Shown: positions 23,123 through 30,129, counted from the stretch's first letter. The stretch: DNA of 31,934 bases from an uncultured Oscillospiraceae bacterium (GCA_934446455.1 CAKSEE010000032.1:1-31934), one strand, 5' to 3'. Notes: generated by a model from the sequence alone, not told the origin. Program-made: numbers and translations.

Positions 23123-24214
23123 TTACGCTATTTCGGCTATATCCTCTATTTCAGCTATCTCCTCAACGTAGTTTTCGCTGATAGATGTCTTGATAATGGA
23201 GTCGCCGCTTGTTATTACCGTTTCCCCGACGTCGAGGTTCTGAACGTTCACCCTGCCCGAGCCTACGGTGATATCAAGCGCCGCGCCGCCATCGCCGAAG
23301 GTGATGTTGCCGCTGTCCTTTATGGTGCGGTCTACTCCGCAGGCGTTTATAACAAGCTTGCCGCTGCCGAGCGAAGCGTCAAGGTCTGCGTTTACGTCCA
23401 CGGGGAGCGCTATGGTGAGGTTGCCGCTGCCCATGGTAAACTCGCCGTCGCCGTTGTACTCTGCAAAGCCGAGCGTTCCGCTGCCGCTGCCCATATCAAA
23501 CTCACCCGTGCCGCAAAGCCCGTTGAGGTCGAACGCGCCCGAGCCTATATCAATGTCGTACTCCCGCGCGCCGAGGCTGTAGGTCTCCGCCTTGCCGCTG
23601 CCCATGCTGAACGTAAGTCTGTCTGCGGTGAAGCCGTCCCTGCCGTAATATCTGAGCGCCCCCGAACCCATTTCTATGTCAATGTCGTTCGCGGTAAGCT
23701 CTGTCACGGTAAGCGAGCCTGAGCCTAAGCCTATGTCAAGGCTCTTGTAGAGCTTTTCGGGAATGGTCACGGTAACGCGCGCCGCGCTGAACGTGTCTGA
23801 GAAATCGCCGCTTGCAATGCTGTGTGCAAGGTTCTTCCAGAACTGCTCAAGCCCCTTGTCCCATATCTTGCTGCTTGTCAGGCTGAGCGTGTTTCCGCTT
23901 ACCTTTGCGGTAAAGTCGTTTGTGAAAGAAGCGTCGTCGGGTCTTTCTACAACAATTGATACCTTGTCAGCGTCGACGGACTGAATTATCGTAACATCGT
24001 AGAATGCGGTGTCAATGTCTATGCGGTCGAAGGGCTTGTTTATCTCGTAGGATTCGATATTGTCCGCGACTTCAATCAGGGTGCCGTCAGTAACGACCGA
24101 GGCGGTGTCGGTCGCAACATTGACTTCTTTAGTCCCCAGCACCGCAAGCGACACGCCGAAGCCGATATAGCAGATAATGCAAAGCGGAATGAATATTGCG
24201 AAAAGATGTTTCAT
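23123..24214 (-). CDS. Membrane-anchored DUF4097-family beta-solenoid protein
   Basis: A 363-residue protein with one N-terminal membrane helix (about 3-26, LFAIFIPLCIICYIGFGVSLAVLG) and then an outward-facing domain. From about 165 it shows eight GSG-marked rungs: LGSGSLTV, MGSGALRYY, MGSGKAETY, IGSGAFDLN, MGSGSGTLGF, MGSGNLTIA, LGSGKLVIN and VGSGRVNV, spaced about 18-22 residues apart, which predicts a beta-helix. The tail is acidic (YVEEIAEIEDIAEIA). A TAAGGAGGG site (complement of 24221-24229) overlaps the stop of the upstream DUF1700 gene, so the two are translationally coupled. DUF4097 proteins next to PadR and DUF1700 genes are a recurrent Firmicutes arrangement. Surface adhesion or envelope-stress sensing is an inference. 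Confidence 0.85.
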   Translation of the reverse strand: MKHLFAIFIPLCIICYIGFGVSLAVLGTKEVNVATDTASVVTDGTLIEVADNIESYEINKPFDRIDIDTAFYDVTIIQSVDADKVSIVVERPDDASFTNDFTAKVSGNTLSLTSSKIWDKGLEQFWKNLAHSIASGDFSDTFSAARVTVTIPEKLYKSLDIGLGSGSLTVTELTANDIDIEMGSGALRYYGRDGFTADRLTFSMGSGKAETYSLGAREYDIDIGSGAFDLNGLCGTGEFDMGSGSGTLGFAEYNGDGEFTMGSGNLTIALPVDVNADLDASLGSGKLVINACGVDRTIKDSGNITFGDGGAALDITVGSGRVNVQNLDVGETVITSGDSIIKTSISENYVEEIAEIEDIAEIA

Positions 24215-24226
24215 ATCTGCCCCTCC

Positions 24227-25369
24227 TTACAGGTCGTATATTGCCTTGATGTGGCTTATCACGATGTTTCTGATTATCTTAACAATGCCCTTTACAAGCA
24301 GACAAACGAGCATCAGGAATATAATTCCGCTCGAAATCTGCGCCACGCCGAGAAATACTCGCGTGATAAGGTAGTACTCCGAAGCGCTGTTAAAGAGCGT
24401 TGAGAACCCCGCGCCGAGTATCGACGGAAACACGCCGAACCCGAGCGCGCCCGCGATTCCAACAAGCATTGCTATCAGCCACCACCACAGGCACACGTCA
24501 AGGATAAGCACCTCGATAAGCTTGCCCGCGTTCACGTTGGGCTTCATGCCCTTGATAGAGGCGAACGAGAACTCGTTCTTGGTCTTTATGTTATGCGAGC
24601 CGTCCTGCGGGGGAACATACCCCGTGCGCGAATCGGAGCGGCACTCCCGTGCGGTGTCCTGCGGGTGCGGAACGCTGTCCGCCTGAGCCGCCTGCGCTGC
24701 CTTTATGTTCTCGGCGGAGGTGCGCATGGCGTCCGCAACTGCGTGGCCTGCGGTTTTCATAGCGTTGGCGGCTGCCTTGCCCGCGTCCTTAACGGCGTCG
24801 GTGTTCACGGCTTCCGCAACTGCGTGGCCTGCGGTTCTGAACGCCTCTGCGGCTGCTCTGCCCGCTGCGGAAAACGCCTCGGCAACGGTAGGCTCGCCGT
24901 TTGCCTGCGCGTTCCGGGTGTTCTGAGTATTCTGCGCGGACTGCGCGCCCCGAGAAGTCTGTGCTTCCTCGGGCTTTTCAAGATTAACGCGCTGCGACTC
25001 GGGGTAGATCTCCTCGCTGAAATGCTCGGGGGTATACTCACGAATGGGCGCGCTTGGCGCAGCCTTAAGGGAGCTGTCCGCAGGCTCGCTGTGGCCCGGC
25101 TTTGTAAGGCTCACGCGGGGGCGTTCGGACTCCACCTCGCGCGCCACTAAGCTGTTTATGCGGGAGCTTTCCATGTTGAGATAGCCGCGCGCAATCTCCT
25201 TGACGTCGCCGAGTCTGCGGCAGGTTTCCTCCTCGGAAAGACCCTCGTTCGCGCTCGCCTTGAAATGCTCCTCAAAGTCCGCGAAGATATCGTCGTTCGC
25301 GTCAATGCCTATCCTGTGAAGCTCGTTGTGGAGCTGAAACAGGAAATCCTCTTTATTGTTTGCTGTCAT
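24227..25369 (-). CDS. DUF1700 (HAAS-domain) membrane protein with Ala-rich repeat linker
   Basis: A 380-residue protein. The N-terminal 65 residues match the DUF1700/HAAS fold (FLFQLHNELHRIGID, DIFADFEEHFKASANEGLSEEE, RRLGDVKEIARGYL). A long disordered/Ala-rich middle (about 66-260) contains the repeated helix TAGHAVA(E/D)A, 27 residues apart. The C-terminus (about 285-380) has two to three membrane helices (VLILDVCLWWWLIAMLVGIAGALGFGV and VAQISSGIIFLMLVCLLV). A typical DUF1700 protein lacks the long insertion. It lies 29 bp downstream of the padR-like gene and overlaps the ribosome site of the DUF4097 gene. It probably couples PadR-controlled signals to the envelope (inference). Confidence 0.83.
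   Translation of the reverse strand: MTANNKEDFLFQLHNELHRIGIDANDDIFADFEEHFKASANEGLSEEETCRRLGDVKEIARGYLNMESSRINSLVAREVESERPRVSLTKPGHSEPADSSLKAAPSAPIREYTPEHFSEEIYPESQRVNLEKPEEAQTSRGAQSAQNTQNTRNAQANGEPTVAEAFSAAGRAAAEAFRTAGHAVAEAVNTDAVKDAGKAAANAMKTAGHAVADAMRTSAENIKAAQAAQADSVPHPQDTARECRSDSRTGYVPPQDGSHNIKTKNEFSFASIKGMKPNVNAGKLIEVLILDVCLWWWLIAMLVGIAGALGFGVFPSILGAGFSTLFNSASEYYLITRVFLGVAQISSGIIFLMLVCLLVKGIVKIIRNIVISHIKAIYDL
24732..24836 (-). repeat. Internal 24-bp direct repeat in the DUF1700 gene (two units, 81-bp period)
   Basis: A 24-bp stretch at 24732-24755 recurs identically at 24813-24836, 81 bp later (27 codons), and encodes the TAGHAVA core of the Ala-rich segment. The exact 27-codon spacing shows a duplicated module within the gene. 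Such identical repeats can expand or contract. Confidence 0.8.
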
Positions 25370-25398
25370 GTCCCTGTGACCCCTTTCGTGCGATTGTG

Positions 25399-25725
25399 TC
25401 AGGATACCGCCCCGCCCCTTGTGGCGAGAAGCCTGTTAATGCTTTCAACGAACGCGAACCACTCGCTTTCCAGCCGTTCAAGCTCTGCGCGCCCGTTTTC
25501 CGTTATTGAGTAATATTTTCGCGGCGGGCCCTCCTGCGACTCGACGATGTAGCTGTCAATGCTCCCCGAGTCCTTAAGCCGCTTCATCAGCGGGTAAATA
25601 GTTCCCTCCGTGACCTGCATACACTCCGATATCCTGCTCACAAGCTCGTAGCCGTAGCAGTCGCGCTCGTTCACTATCGAAAGCACACACAGCTCAAGTG
25701 TTCCGCGCTTCAGCTGGGAGTTCAT
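25399..25725 (-). CDS. PadR-family transcriptional regulator
   Basis: A 108-residue winged-helix repressor. The family signatures are clear: LELCVLSIV (10-18), YGYELVSRISE (24-34), EGTIYPLMKRLKDSGSI (40-56) and ESQEGPPRKYYSITENGRAEL (62-82). The C-terminal helix would form the dimer interface. ATG at 25725 has AAAGGAG (complement of 25735-25741) nine bases upstream; the frame extends to 25767 without a site. It is the first gene of the PadR-DUF1700-DUF4097-DUF4097 unit. Its promoter is overlain by TACC-N4-GGTA palindromes, so autorepression with ligand- or stress-dependent release is likely. Confidence 0.92.
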   Translation of the reverse strand: MNSQLKRGTLELCVLSIVNERDCYGYELVSRISECMQVTEGTIYPLMKRLKDSGSIDSYIVESQEGPPRKYYSITENGRAELERLESEWFAFVESINRLLATRGGAVS

Positions 25726-25767
25726 GCTCTCACTCTCCTTTACTGCCCTCGGTACTTTTGTTTTCAT

Positions 25768-25788
25768 GGTACTTTGTACCGCAAGGTA
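25768..25788 (-). promoter_or_regulatory. Candidate PadR operator 1 (leader of padR-like gene)
   Basis: Two overlapping palindromes: GGTAC-TTT-GTACC (25768-25780) and TACC-GCAA-GGTA (25777-25788). It lies downstream of the predicted start site, within the transcribed leader, and shares its TACCxCAAGGTA core with the site over the promoter. Confidence 0.6.
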
Positions 25789-25829
25789 GCTGCCAGATTA
25801 AAAAGGACACTTCCGTATCCGTTGATAAT

Positions 25830-25858
25830 ATTCTACCACAAGGTATTATGTTTTGCAA
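25830..25858 (-). promoter_or_regulatory. SigA promoter of the PadR/DUF1700/DUF4097 unit
   Basis: Minus strand: TTGCAA (complement of 25853-25858), a 17-nt spacer, extended TGG and TAGAAT (complement of 25830-25835). The predicted start is near 25823, about 100 nt before the padR-like gene. The spacer and hexamers are overlain by the operator-like sites at 25834-25845 and 25855-25862. Confidence 0.82.
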
Positions 25859-25862
25859 GGTA
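25834..25862 (-). promoter_or_regulatory. Candidate PadR operators over the -10 and -35 elements
   Basis: TACC-ACAA-GGTA (25834-25845) overlaps the -10 hexamer, and the half-site GCAAGGTA (25855-25862) overlaps the -35. The full site is identical to that at 25777-25788 except for one base in the central four. Binding of a PadR dimer here would block RNA polymerase. Confidence 0.65.
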
Positions 25863-25920
25863 CTGATTGCACAATATTTAGCGAAATATTCGCACTGTAT
25901 TTGGCGATACTGCACAAAGA

Positions 25921-26024
25921 GCGCCCCTCGCGGGGCGTGAGCGCCGCATTCGGCGCGGGAATTTTGCGCCGCTTTGGTGAGCGGAAAATTCCCGAAGGGT
26001 GCGGCGTACCGTGCTTGCCACGGC
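25921..26024. repeat. Cluster of four GC-rich inverted repeats
   Basis: CGCCCC-TCGC-GGGGCG (25922-25937); GCGCCG-CATT-CGGCGC (25941-25956); GGGAATTTT (25957-25965) / AAAATTCCC (25985-25993) enclosing CCGC (25969-25972) / GCGG (25981-25984); and CCGTG (26009-26013) / CACGG (26019-26023). It lies behind the PH-domain gene and the PadR promoter region. The minus strand after the first hairpin reads TCTTTGTG, a weak terminator for the PH-domain gene at best. A REP-like element is possible. Confidence 0.6.
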
Positions 26025-26047
26025 GGGAAGGCTCCGCAAGGGCGTTC

Positions 26048-26458
26048 TCACTCGTGGTGGCAGACGCCATGCTCCCCTATGCCTATCATGTCGCGGCCGC
26101 TGACGTAGTATTTGTCGCGCTGCTTTTGAACGGCGTCATCGAGGGCGCGCTTTACATCGCGCGGGTTCTTGATGTGCTTAAGCTCCTTGACAGGGGTGTC
26201 AACGTCCTTTGCCATGAGCCTTATCGTGCCGCAGCCGACCATGCGTTCGCCGAGAGAAAGGACGAGCGCCTTGTCGAATACGCGGTACAGTTCCATTTCG
26301 TCCTCGTGCAGGCTGAGAAAGCCCGTGCGCGTGATGAGCTTTGTTTCGGTGAGAATGTACCTTGTAAAGGAAATGGGCAGCCCCATAATGCACTTTTCCC
26401 CGTCCAGAGAATCGTGCCGTATTCCTTTGTGAGTTTTGCGAGGTTTGCCATGTTTCAT
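26048..26458 (-). CDS. Small PH-domain (bPH_2-like) protein
   Basis: A 136-residue protein. The segment from LPISFTRYILTETKLITRTGFLSLHEDEMELYRVFD to GTIRLMAKDVDTPVKELKHIKNPRDVKRALDDAV has the strand/helix pattern of the bacterial pleckstrin-homology family bPH_2. The sequence covers a single domain with no membrane helix. KNPRDVKRALDDAVQKQRDKYY would be its C-terminal helix. AAAGGAGC precedes the ATG (complement of 26459-26466), 12 bp behind the stop of the preceding gene, so it is the last gene of the ung unit. Related proteins are often small soluble regulators of unknown role. The tail ends CHHE, a possible metal ligand (speculative). Confidence 0.75.
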   Translation of the reverse strand: MKHGKPRKTHKGIRHDSLDGEKCIMGLPISFTRYILTETKLITRTGFLSLHEDEMELYRVFDKALVLSLGERMVGCGTIRLMAKDVDTPVKELKHIKNPRDVKRALDDAVQKQRDKYYVSGRDMIGIGEHGVCHHE

Positions 26459-26470
26459 GCTCCTTTCGGT

Positions 26471-27625
26471 TCAGTCGGTGAGTGTGCGCAGGCGCTGCTG
26501 AATGCGGCGGTATTCTGCGGAGGTGGCGTCGGCGTTCTTCTGCGCCAAATATATGTCGGAGTAGAGCCTGCAAAAGAACAGGTCGTTGCCGAAAAACTTG
26601 TCCATGCGGCGCATTTGCCCTATCGTGTATACCCGCGAAAGGAACAGCCGCTTTTCAAGCGCAGAGGTGCTTTGTTCAAGCGCGCCCATCATAAGGAAGT
26701 CGTATATCACGCCCGTTACCATTTCGCTGTCCTGCGGCGGGAACGAGCCGTCGCAAACGCTCTCGCACAGCGCGATCGCGTCGTTTATTCGCCCCTCGTC
26801 CACGGTGCGCAGCCACACCTCGCGGTCGTAAACGTAAAGCGCCCTGCAAAGCGCCTCCTTAACGCGCGCGTCGGGGTGATAGCGCAGCACCGTCAGGTAA
26901 CTGCGGCGCAGATCCCTGTCTGGCTCGGAGGGGTAGCTGCCGACGGCGAAGCGCGTGGTTTCCCCGTCGAAACGCGCGGCATTGTAAAGGGGCGCGCAGT
27001 CGACGTTCAGGCAGTGCGCGAGTATCTCGCAGGCGAGCGTCCGCAGCGGCGGAAAGCTCTCCATAAGCCGCGCGAAGAACCCGCGCGTGTAATACTCCGA
27101 CACGAACCGCCCGCCGCGCGAAAAGAACTTCTTCACGATTTCGAGCGCGTATTCAATGGAGCTTTGCGCCATGCTCCAGTCGCCCTGCGAGCGTATGACC
27201 GCCGTGCAGTCCCTGAGCCAGCCCTCCCAGTTTTCGGTGTCCTTAAGCTTCAGGATACCCGAGGTGAGAAGCCCGCAGCGGCTCTCAAAGTCGTTGGGGT
27301 AGTGCGACAGCGCCGCCTGAAAGCCCTCGAACGCCTTTGAAAAGTCCCACTTGCGGAAAAGCTCCTGCGCCTTTGCGCATTCCTCGCGGCATTCCGCAAG
27401 ACCGCGCGTGTCCTTCTCGGGCGCGTCGTCGTCGTCGATAAGCCCGCTCAGATCCGCTTCCATAGACAGCTCGTCGGGGACGGAGGCGCGCAGCCCGCTC
27501 AGCAGCTCCTCGCGCGCCTCCTCATAGGCTATGTGGGTGCCGCAGTACAGGCAAAAGCCCGAAGCCATGTCGCTGTCGAGCATTATCATGCGCGCGCATT
27601 TCGGGCATACGCAGTATTCAAGCAT
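26471..27625 (-). CDS. Hypothetical protein: N-terminal zinc ribbon plus helical repeat region
   Basis: A 384-residue protein of unknown family. A zinc-ribbon-like motif C7-P-K-C10 and C25-L-Y-C28 stands at the N-terminus, with the usual 14-residue gap between pairs. An acidic linker (about 58-72) is followed by a helical region rich in aromatic pairs, with a TPR-like stretch (AQELFRKWDFSKAFEGFQAALSHYP, about 85-110). No signal peptide or membrane helix is visible, so it is cytoplasmic. A strong CAAGGAGGTG site (complement of 27631-27640) precedes the ATG, 27 bp after ung. Such ribbon-plus-repeat proteins usually act as adaptors, but this is not established here. Confidence 0.8.
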   Translation of the reverse strand: MLEYCVCPKCARMIMLDSDMASGFCLYCGTHIAYEEAREELLSGLRASVPDELSMEADLSGLIDDDDAPEKDTRGLAECREECAKAQELFRKWDFSKAFEGFQAALSHYPNDFESRCGLLTSGILKLKDTENWEGWLRDCTAVIRSQGDWSMAQSSIEYALEIVKKFFSRGGRFVSEYYTRGFFARLMESFPPLRTLACEILAHCLNVDCAPLYNAARFDGETTRFAVGSYPSEPDRDLRRSYLTVLRYHPDARVKEALCRALYVYDREVWLRTVDEGRINDAIALCESVCDGSFPPQDSEMVTGVIYDFLMMGALEQSTSALEKRLFLSRVYTIGQMRRMDKFFGNDLFFCRLYSDIYLAQKNADATSAEYRRIQQRLRTLTD

Positions 27626-27652
27626 AATCGCACCTCCTTGTATTCACGGCGT

Positions 27653-28324
27653 TCAGTCGGTAATATTCCAGTCGATTTCAGACATACCCCTTGAGCGCAG
27701 AAAGGCGTTCGCCTTTGAAAAGTGCCTGCACCCGAAAAAGCCGCGGCTTGCGGAGAGAGGGCTCGGGTGCGCGCATTGCAGGATAAGGTGCTGCGGATTT
27801 GTGAGCAGCGCCGCCTTCGCCTGCGCGGGCCTGCCCCACAGCAGAAAGACTATGGGGTCGGGACGGTCGTTCAGCAGGCTTATAACGCGGTCGGTGAACT
27901 GCTCCCACCCGTGGTGCGCATGGCTGAACGCCGCGCCGCGCCTTACCGTAAGCACGGTGTTGAGCAGCAGCACGCCGCTGTCCGCCCACTGCGTAAGCTC
28001 GCCGTGGTGCGGCGTCGGTATGCCGAGGTCTGAGTTGAGCTCCTTGAAAATGTTTTTGAGCGAGGGCGGCGGCTCCACGCCCTTTCTTACCGAAAAGCAC
28101 ATTCCGTGCGCCTGCCCGGGCTCGTGGTAGGGATCCTGCCCGAGAATGACCGCGCGCACATTGCTGTACGAGGTGTGGCGCAGGGCGTTAAAGATGTCGC
28201 CCATAGGCGGGTACACCGTATGCGTGTTGTATTCGGTTATGAGAAACTGCCGCAGCGCGCGGTAGTAGTCCTTTGAAAACTCGTCCTTAAGCAGCTCGTC
28301 CCACTCGTTGCCTATGTTTACCAT
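27653..28324 (-). CDS. ung: Uracil-DNA glycosylase (family 1)
   Basis: A 223-residue base-excision repair enzyme removing uracil from DNA. All family-1 motifs are intact: GQDPYH (62-67, catalytic Asp64), LLLN with Asn122, and HPSPLS (186-191). FNALRHTSYSNVRAVILGQDPYHEPG and WADSGVLLLNTVLTVRRG are classic. Full length for the family. ATG 28324 has a weak AAAGGCGGTG upstream, 12 bp from the stop of the flavin-reductase gene. It is the second gene of the minus-strand unit starting at the 28972-29000 promoter. Confidence 0.98.
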   Translation of the reverse strand: MVNIGNEWDELLKDEFSKDYYRALRQFLITEYNTHTVYPPMGDIFNALRHTSYSNVRAVILGQDPYHEPGQAHGMCFSVRKGVEPPPSLKNIFKELNSDLGIPTPHHGELTQWADSGVLLLNTVLTVRRGAAFSHAHHGWEQFTDRVISLLNDRPDPIVFLLWGRPAQAKAALLTNPQHLILQCAHPSPLSASRGFFGCRHFSKANAFLRSRGMSEIDWNITD

Positions 28325-28336
28325 GCCGCACCGCCT

Positions 28337-28933
28337 TTACTTTTTCTTTCCGGAACGCTGCGGGTTTTTCGGGCGCTTTGGCTTTACGGAGTAGCCGAAC
28401 GTGCCTATCTTTTTCCCGAGCGCGAAATACGTCCCGTGCGCGTAGGCGAGCAGCCCCGCCTGTTCAATGCGAAGCCTTCCGCGCTCGTCTATAAGATCCT
28501 TTGCGATGTTCACCGAAAGTATGTCGGCGAGGAACATATCGTGCGAGCCGAGCGGGATAACGTCGCTCACGCGGCATTCAAGCGAAATGACCGCCTGCGC
28601 TATCTGCGGCGCGGAAATGTTCTGACAGGGCTGCGGCACGAGCTTCATCTTTGCGAGCTTGTCCTCGTCGCGCGAGGACTTTATGCCGCAGTAGTCGAGC
28701 TGGCGCACCATGTGCGAGGGCAGCATATTTATAACGAACTCTCCCGACTGCTTTATGATGTCGTAGGAGTTGCGCGAGGGGCGCACGGAGATGTAGGTCT
28801 TTGGCGGCTCGGAGCAGGTTATCCCCGTCCAGCCTATGGTAAGCCCCGCGGGCTTCTCCATTGTGCCGCAGGTTACGAGAACCGCGGGTACGGGCGAAAG
28901 CAGCGTTCCGCCTTTCCATGTTACTTTTTCCAT
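28337..28933 (-). CDS. Flavin reductase-like domain protein (FMN-binding)
   Basis: A 198-residue flavoprotein-like protein. KGGTLLSPVPAVLVTCGTMEKPAGLTIGWTGITCSEPPKTYISVRP shows the flavin_reduct beta-barrel pattern. It continues with SGEFVINMLPSHMVRQLDYCGI and a C-terminal Lys/Arg/Pro-rich tail (about 185-198). The family binds FMN and often acts in flavin reduction or electron transfer; the actual partner is not indicated. ATG 28933 is chosen because AGAAAGGA (complement of about 28942-28949) precedes it; the frame stays open to 28993 but crosses the promoter. It is the first gene after the promoter, followed by ung. Confidence 0.88.
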   Translation of the reverse strand: MEKVTWKGGTLLSPVPAVLVTCGTMEKPAGLTIGWTGITCSEPPKTYISVRPSRNSYDIIKQSGEFVINMLPSHMVRQLDYCGIKSSRDEDKLAKMKLVPQPCQNISAPQIAQAVISLECRVSDVIPLGSHDMFLADILSVNIAKDLIDERGRLRIEQAGLLAYAHGTYFALGKKIGTFGYSVKPKRPKNPQRSGKKK

Positions 28934-28971
28934 AATGCGTATCCTTTCTTGCCAACGTGATATTATTTTAC

Positions 28972-29000
28972 ATTGTACCACAAAAACGCTCATTTTTCAA
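28972..29000 (-). promoter_or_regulatory. SigA promoter of the flavin-reductase/ung unit
   Basis: Minus strand: TTGAAA (complement of 28995-29000), a 17-nt spacer, extended TGG and TACAAT (complement of 28972-28977). Both hexamers match at five of six positions. The start would be near 28965. Confidence 0.85.
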
Positions 29001-29008
29001 TAGCGGCA

Positions 29009-29037
29009 TTGAATTTTTTGCGGGAATGTGCTATAAT
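29009..29037 (+). promoter_or_regulatory. SigA promoter of the Nudix/tautomerase unit
   Basis: TTGAAT (29009-29014), a 17-nt spacer and a perfect TATAAT (29032-29037) with extended TGC (29029-29031). It is divergent from the flavin-reductase promoter, the two -35 boxes being only eight bases apart (29001-29008). Confidence 0.85.
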
Positions 29038-29086
29038 CATATTATGCGGGCGAAAAACGCGCACATTCTCAGAAGGAGGGGCTGCA

Positions 29087-29665
29087 ATGTACTCTGAGGA
29101 CGAGCTTTTTGACATACTTGACGAAACGGGCGCGCGCACGGGCGAGGTAATGCCGCGCGGCGAGGTTCACGCAACGGGCGCCCTGCATGGGAGCGTTCAT
29201 GTGTGGCTTGTGAGCGGCACGGGCGATGACGCGCATGTTTTGCTGCAAAAGCGCGCCGCCGACAAGGACAGCTACCCATCGTGCCTGGACGCGGCGTGTA
29301 CGGGGCATATAGACTCGGGCGAGGAGCCGCTTGCCGCAGCCGTGCGCGAGCTTTCCGAGGAGATAGGCGTGCAGGCGCTTCCGAGCGAGCTTATCCCGCT
29401 TTTCAGGCGCAGGGTGAGCGAGGACAACGTATTCCGCGGGAAGCGTTTTATAAACAACGAGATAACGTGGGTGTACCTCTACCGCGGCGGCTTTGCGCTT
29501 TCGGAGCTGCGCTATGAAAGGGCGGAGATATCCGCGCTTGAGGAAATGCCCGTGCAGGAGCTTCGCCGCAGACTGCGCGCGGGCGACGGCGGCTTTTGCG
29601 TGGACGAAGCCGAGTTTGAGGAGGTAATGCGCTGCGCGGAGGACATAAGCCGCGCGGCAAGATAA
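29087..29665 (+). CDS. Nudix hydrolase
   Basis: A 192-residue hydrolase of nucleoside-diphosphate-linked compounds or isopentenyl-diphosphate-isomerase-like Nudix enzymes. The Nudix box G73-x5-E79-x7-R87-E88-L-S-E91-E92-I-G-V is complete (GHIDSGEEPLAAAVRELSEEIGV), so it should be catalytic. LQKRAADKDSYPSCLDAACTGH before the box resembles the IPP-isomerase/YfcD branch. The N-terminal MYSEDELFDILDETG also fits that branch. ATG 29087 has AAGGAGGG (29073-29080); the frame is open from 28973 but crosses the promoter. The tautomerase gene follows 24 bp later. The substrate cannot be told from sequence. Confidence 0.93.
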   Translation: MYSEDELFDILDETGARTGEVMPRGEVHATGALHGSVHVWLVSGTGDDAHVLLQKRAADKDSYPSCLDAACTGHIDSGEEPLAAAVRELSEEIGVQALPSELIPLFRRRVSEDNVFRGKRFINNEITWVYLYRGGFALSELRYERAEISALEEMPVQELRRRLRAGDGGFCVDEAEFEEVMRCAEDISRAAR

Positions 29666-29689
29666 TTGTATTACACGGAGGATAGCACA

Positions 29690-30031
29690 ATGCCATTTAT
29701 CAACACAAAGTTTACCGGAGAAATAAACGAAGCGCAGCAGGAAGCGATAAAGACCGCATTCGGCAAAGCTGTGGAGGTTCTCGGCAAGACCGAAAGCTGG
29801 CTTATGGTAGGGTTCGAGCAGGACTGCGCGCTCTATTTCCGCGGCAATAAGCCCGCGAGCGCCGCTTTTGTGGAGGTGAGCCTTTACGGCAAGGCTTCGC
29901 CCGCGGCGTGCGACAGCATGACGGCTGAGATATGCCGCATTCTCACAAGGGAGCTTGCGGTGCCTGCGGACATGATTTACGTAAAGTATTCGCCCACGGA
30001 GCAGTGGGGCTGGAACGGCGGCAATTTCTGA
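29690..30031 (+). CDS. MIF-like tautomerase
   Basis: A 113-residue small protein of the macrophage-migration-inhibitory-factor/tautomerase superfamily. After Met removal the N-terminal Pro (MPFINTK) would be the catalytic base. The family pattern continues with GKAVEVLGKTESWLMVGF, ALYFRGN, FVEVSLYGKAS and ends IYVKYSPTEQWGWNGGNF. Trimeric and cytoplasmic in known members, acting on phenylpyruvate-like keto-enol substrates (family knowledge). ATG 29690 has GGAGG (29677-29681) upstream. It is co-transcribed with the Nudix gene. Confidence 0.93.
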   Translation: MPFINTKFTGEINEAQQEAIKTAFGKAVEVLGKTESWLMVGFEQDCALYFRGNKPASAAFVEVSLYGKASPAACDSMTAEICRILTRELAVPADMIYVKYSPTEQWGWNGGNF

Positions 30032-30044
30032 CGTCCGGCGGGAC

Positions 30045-30073
30045 TTGCATTTTCGGCGCGGTTATGCTAAAAT
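30045..30073 (+). promoter_or_regulatory. Probable SigA promoter of miaB
   Basis: TTGCAT (30045-30050), a 17-nt spacer and TAAAAT (30068-30073) with extended TGC (30065-30067), followed by AAAA. The -35 is weak, but the ATGCTAAAATAAAA block matches the other promoters of this window. Confidence 0.7.
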
Positions 30074-30129
30074 AAAAAGGTGCGCCCGAATTATGGCGCG
30101 CATAATCCCACAGCGGAAGGAAAAATGCT

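Noticed and set aside
25853..27340. 495-codon plus-strand open frame across the PH-domain and zinc-ribbon genes
   Set aside because: Both minus-strand genes have ribosome sites and recognisable features, while this frame is a low-complexity shadow starting inside the PadR promoter.
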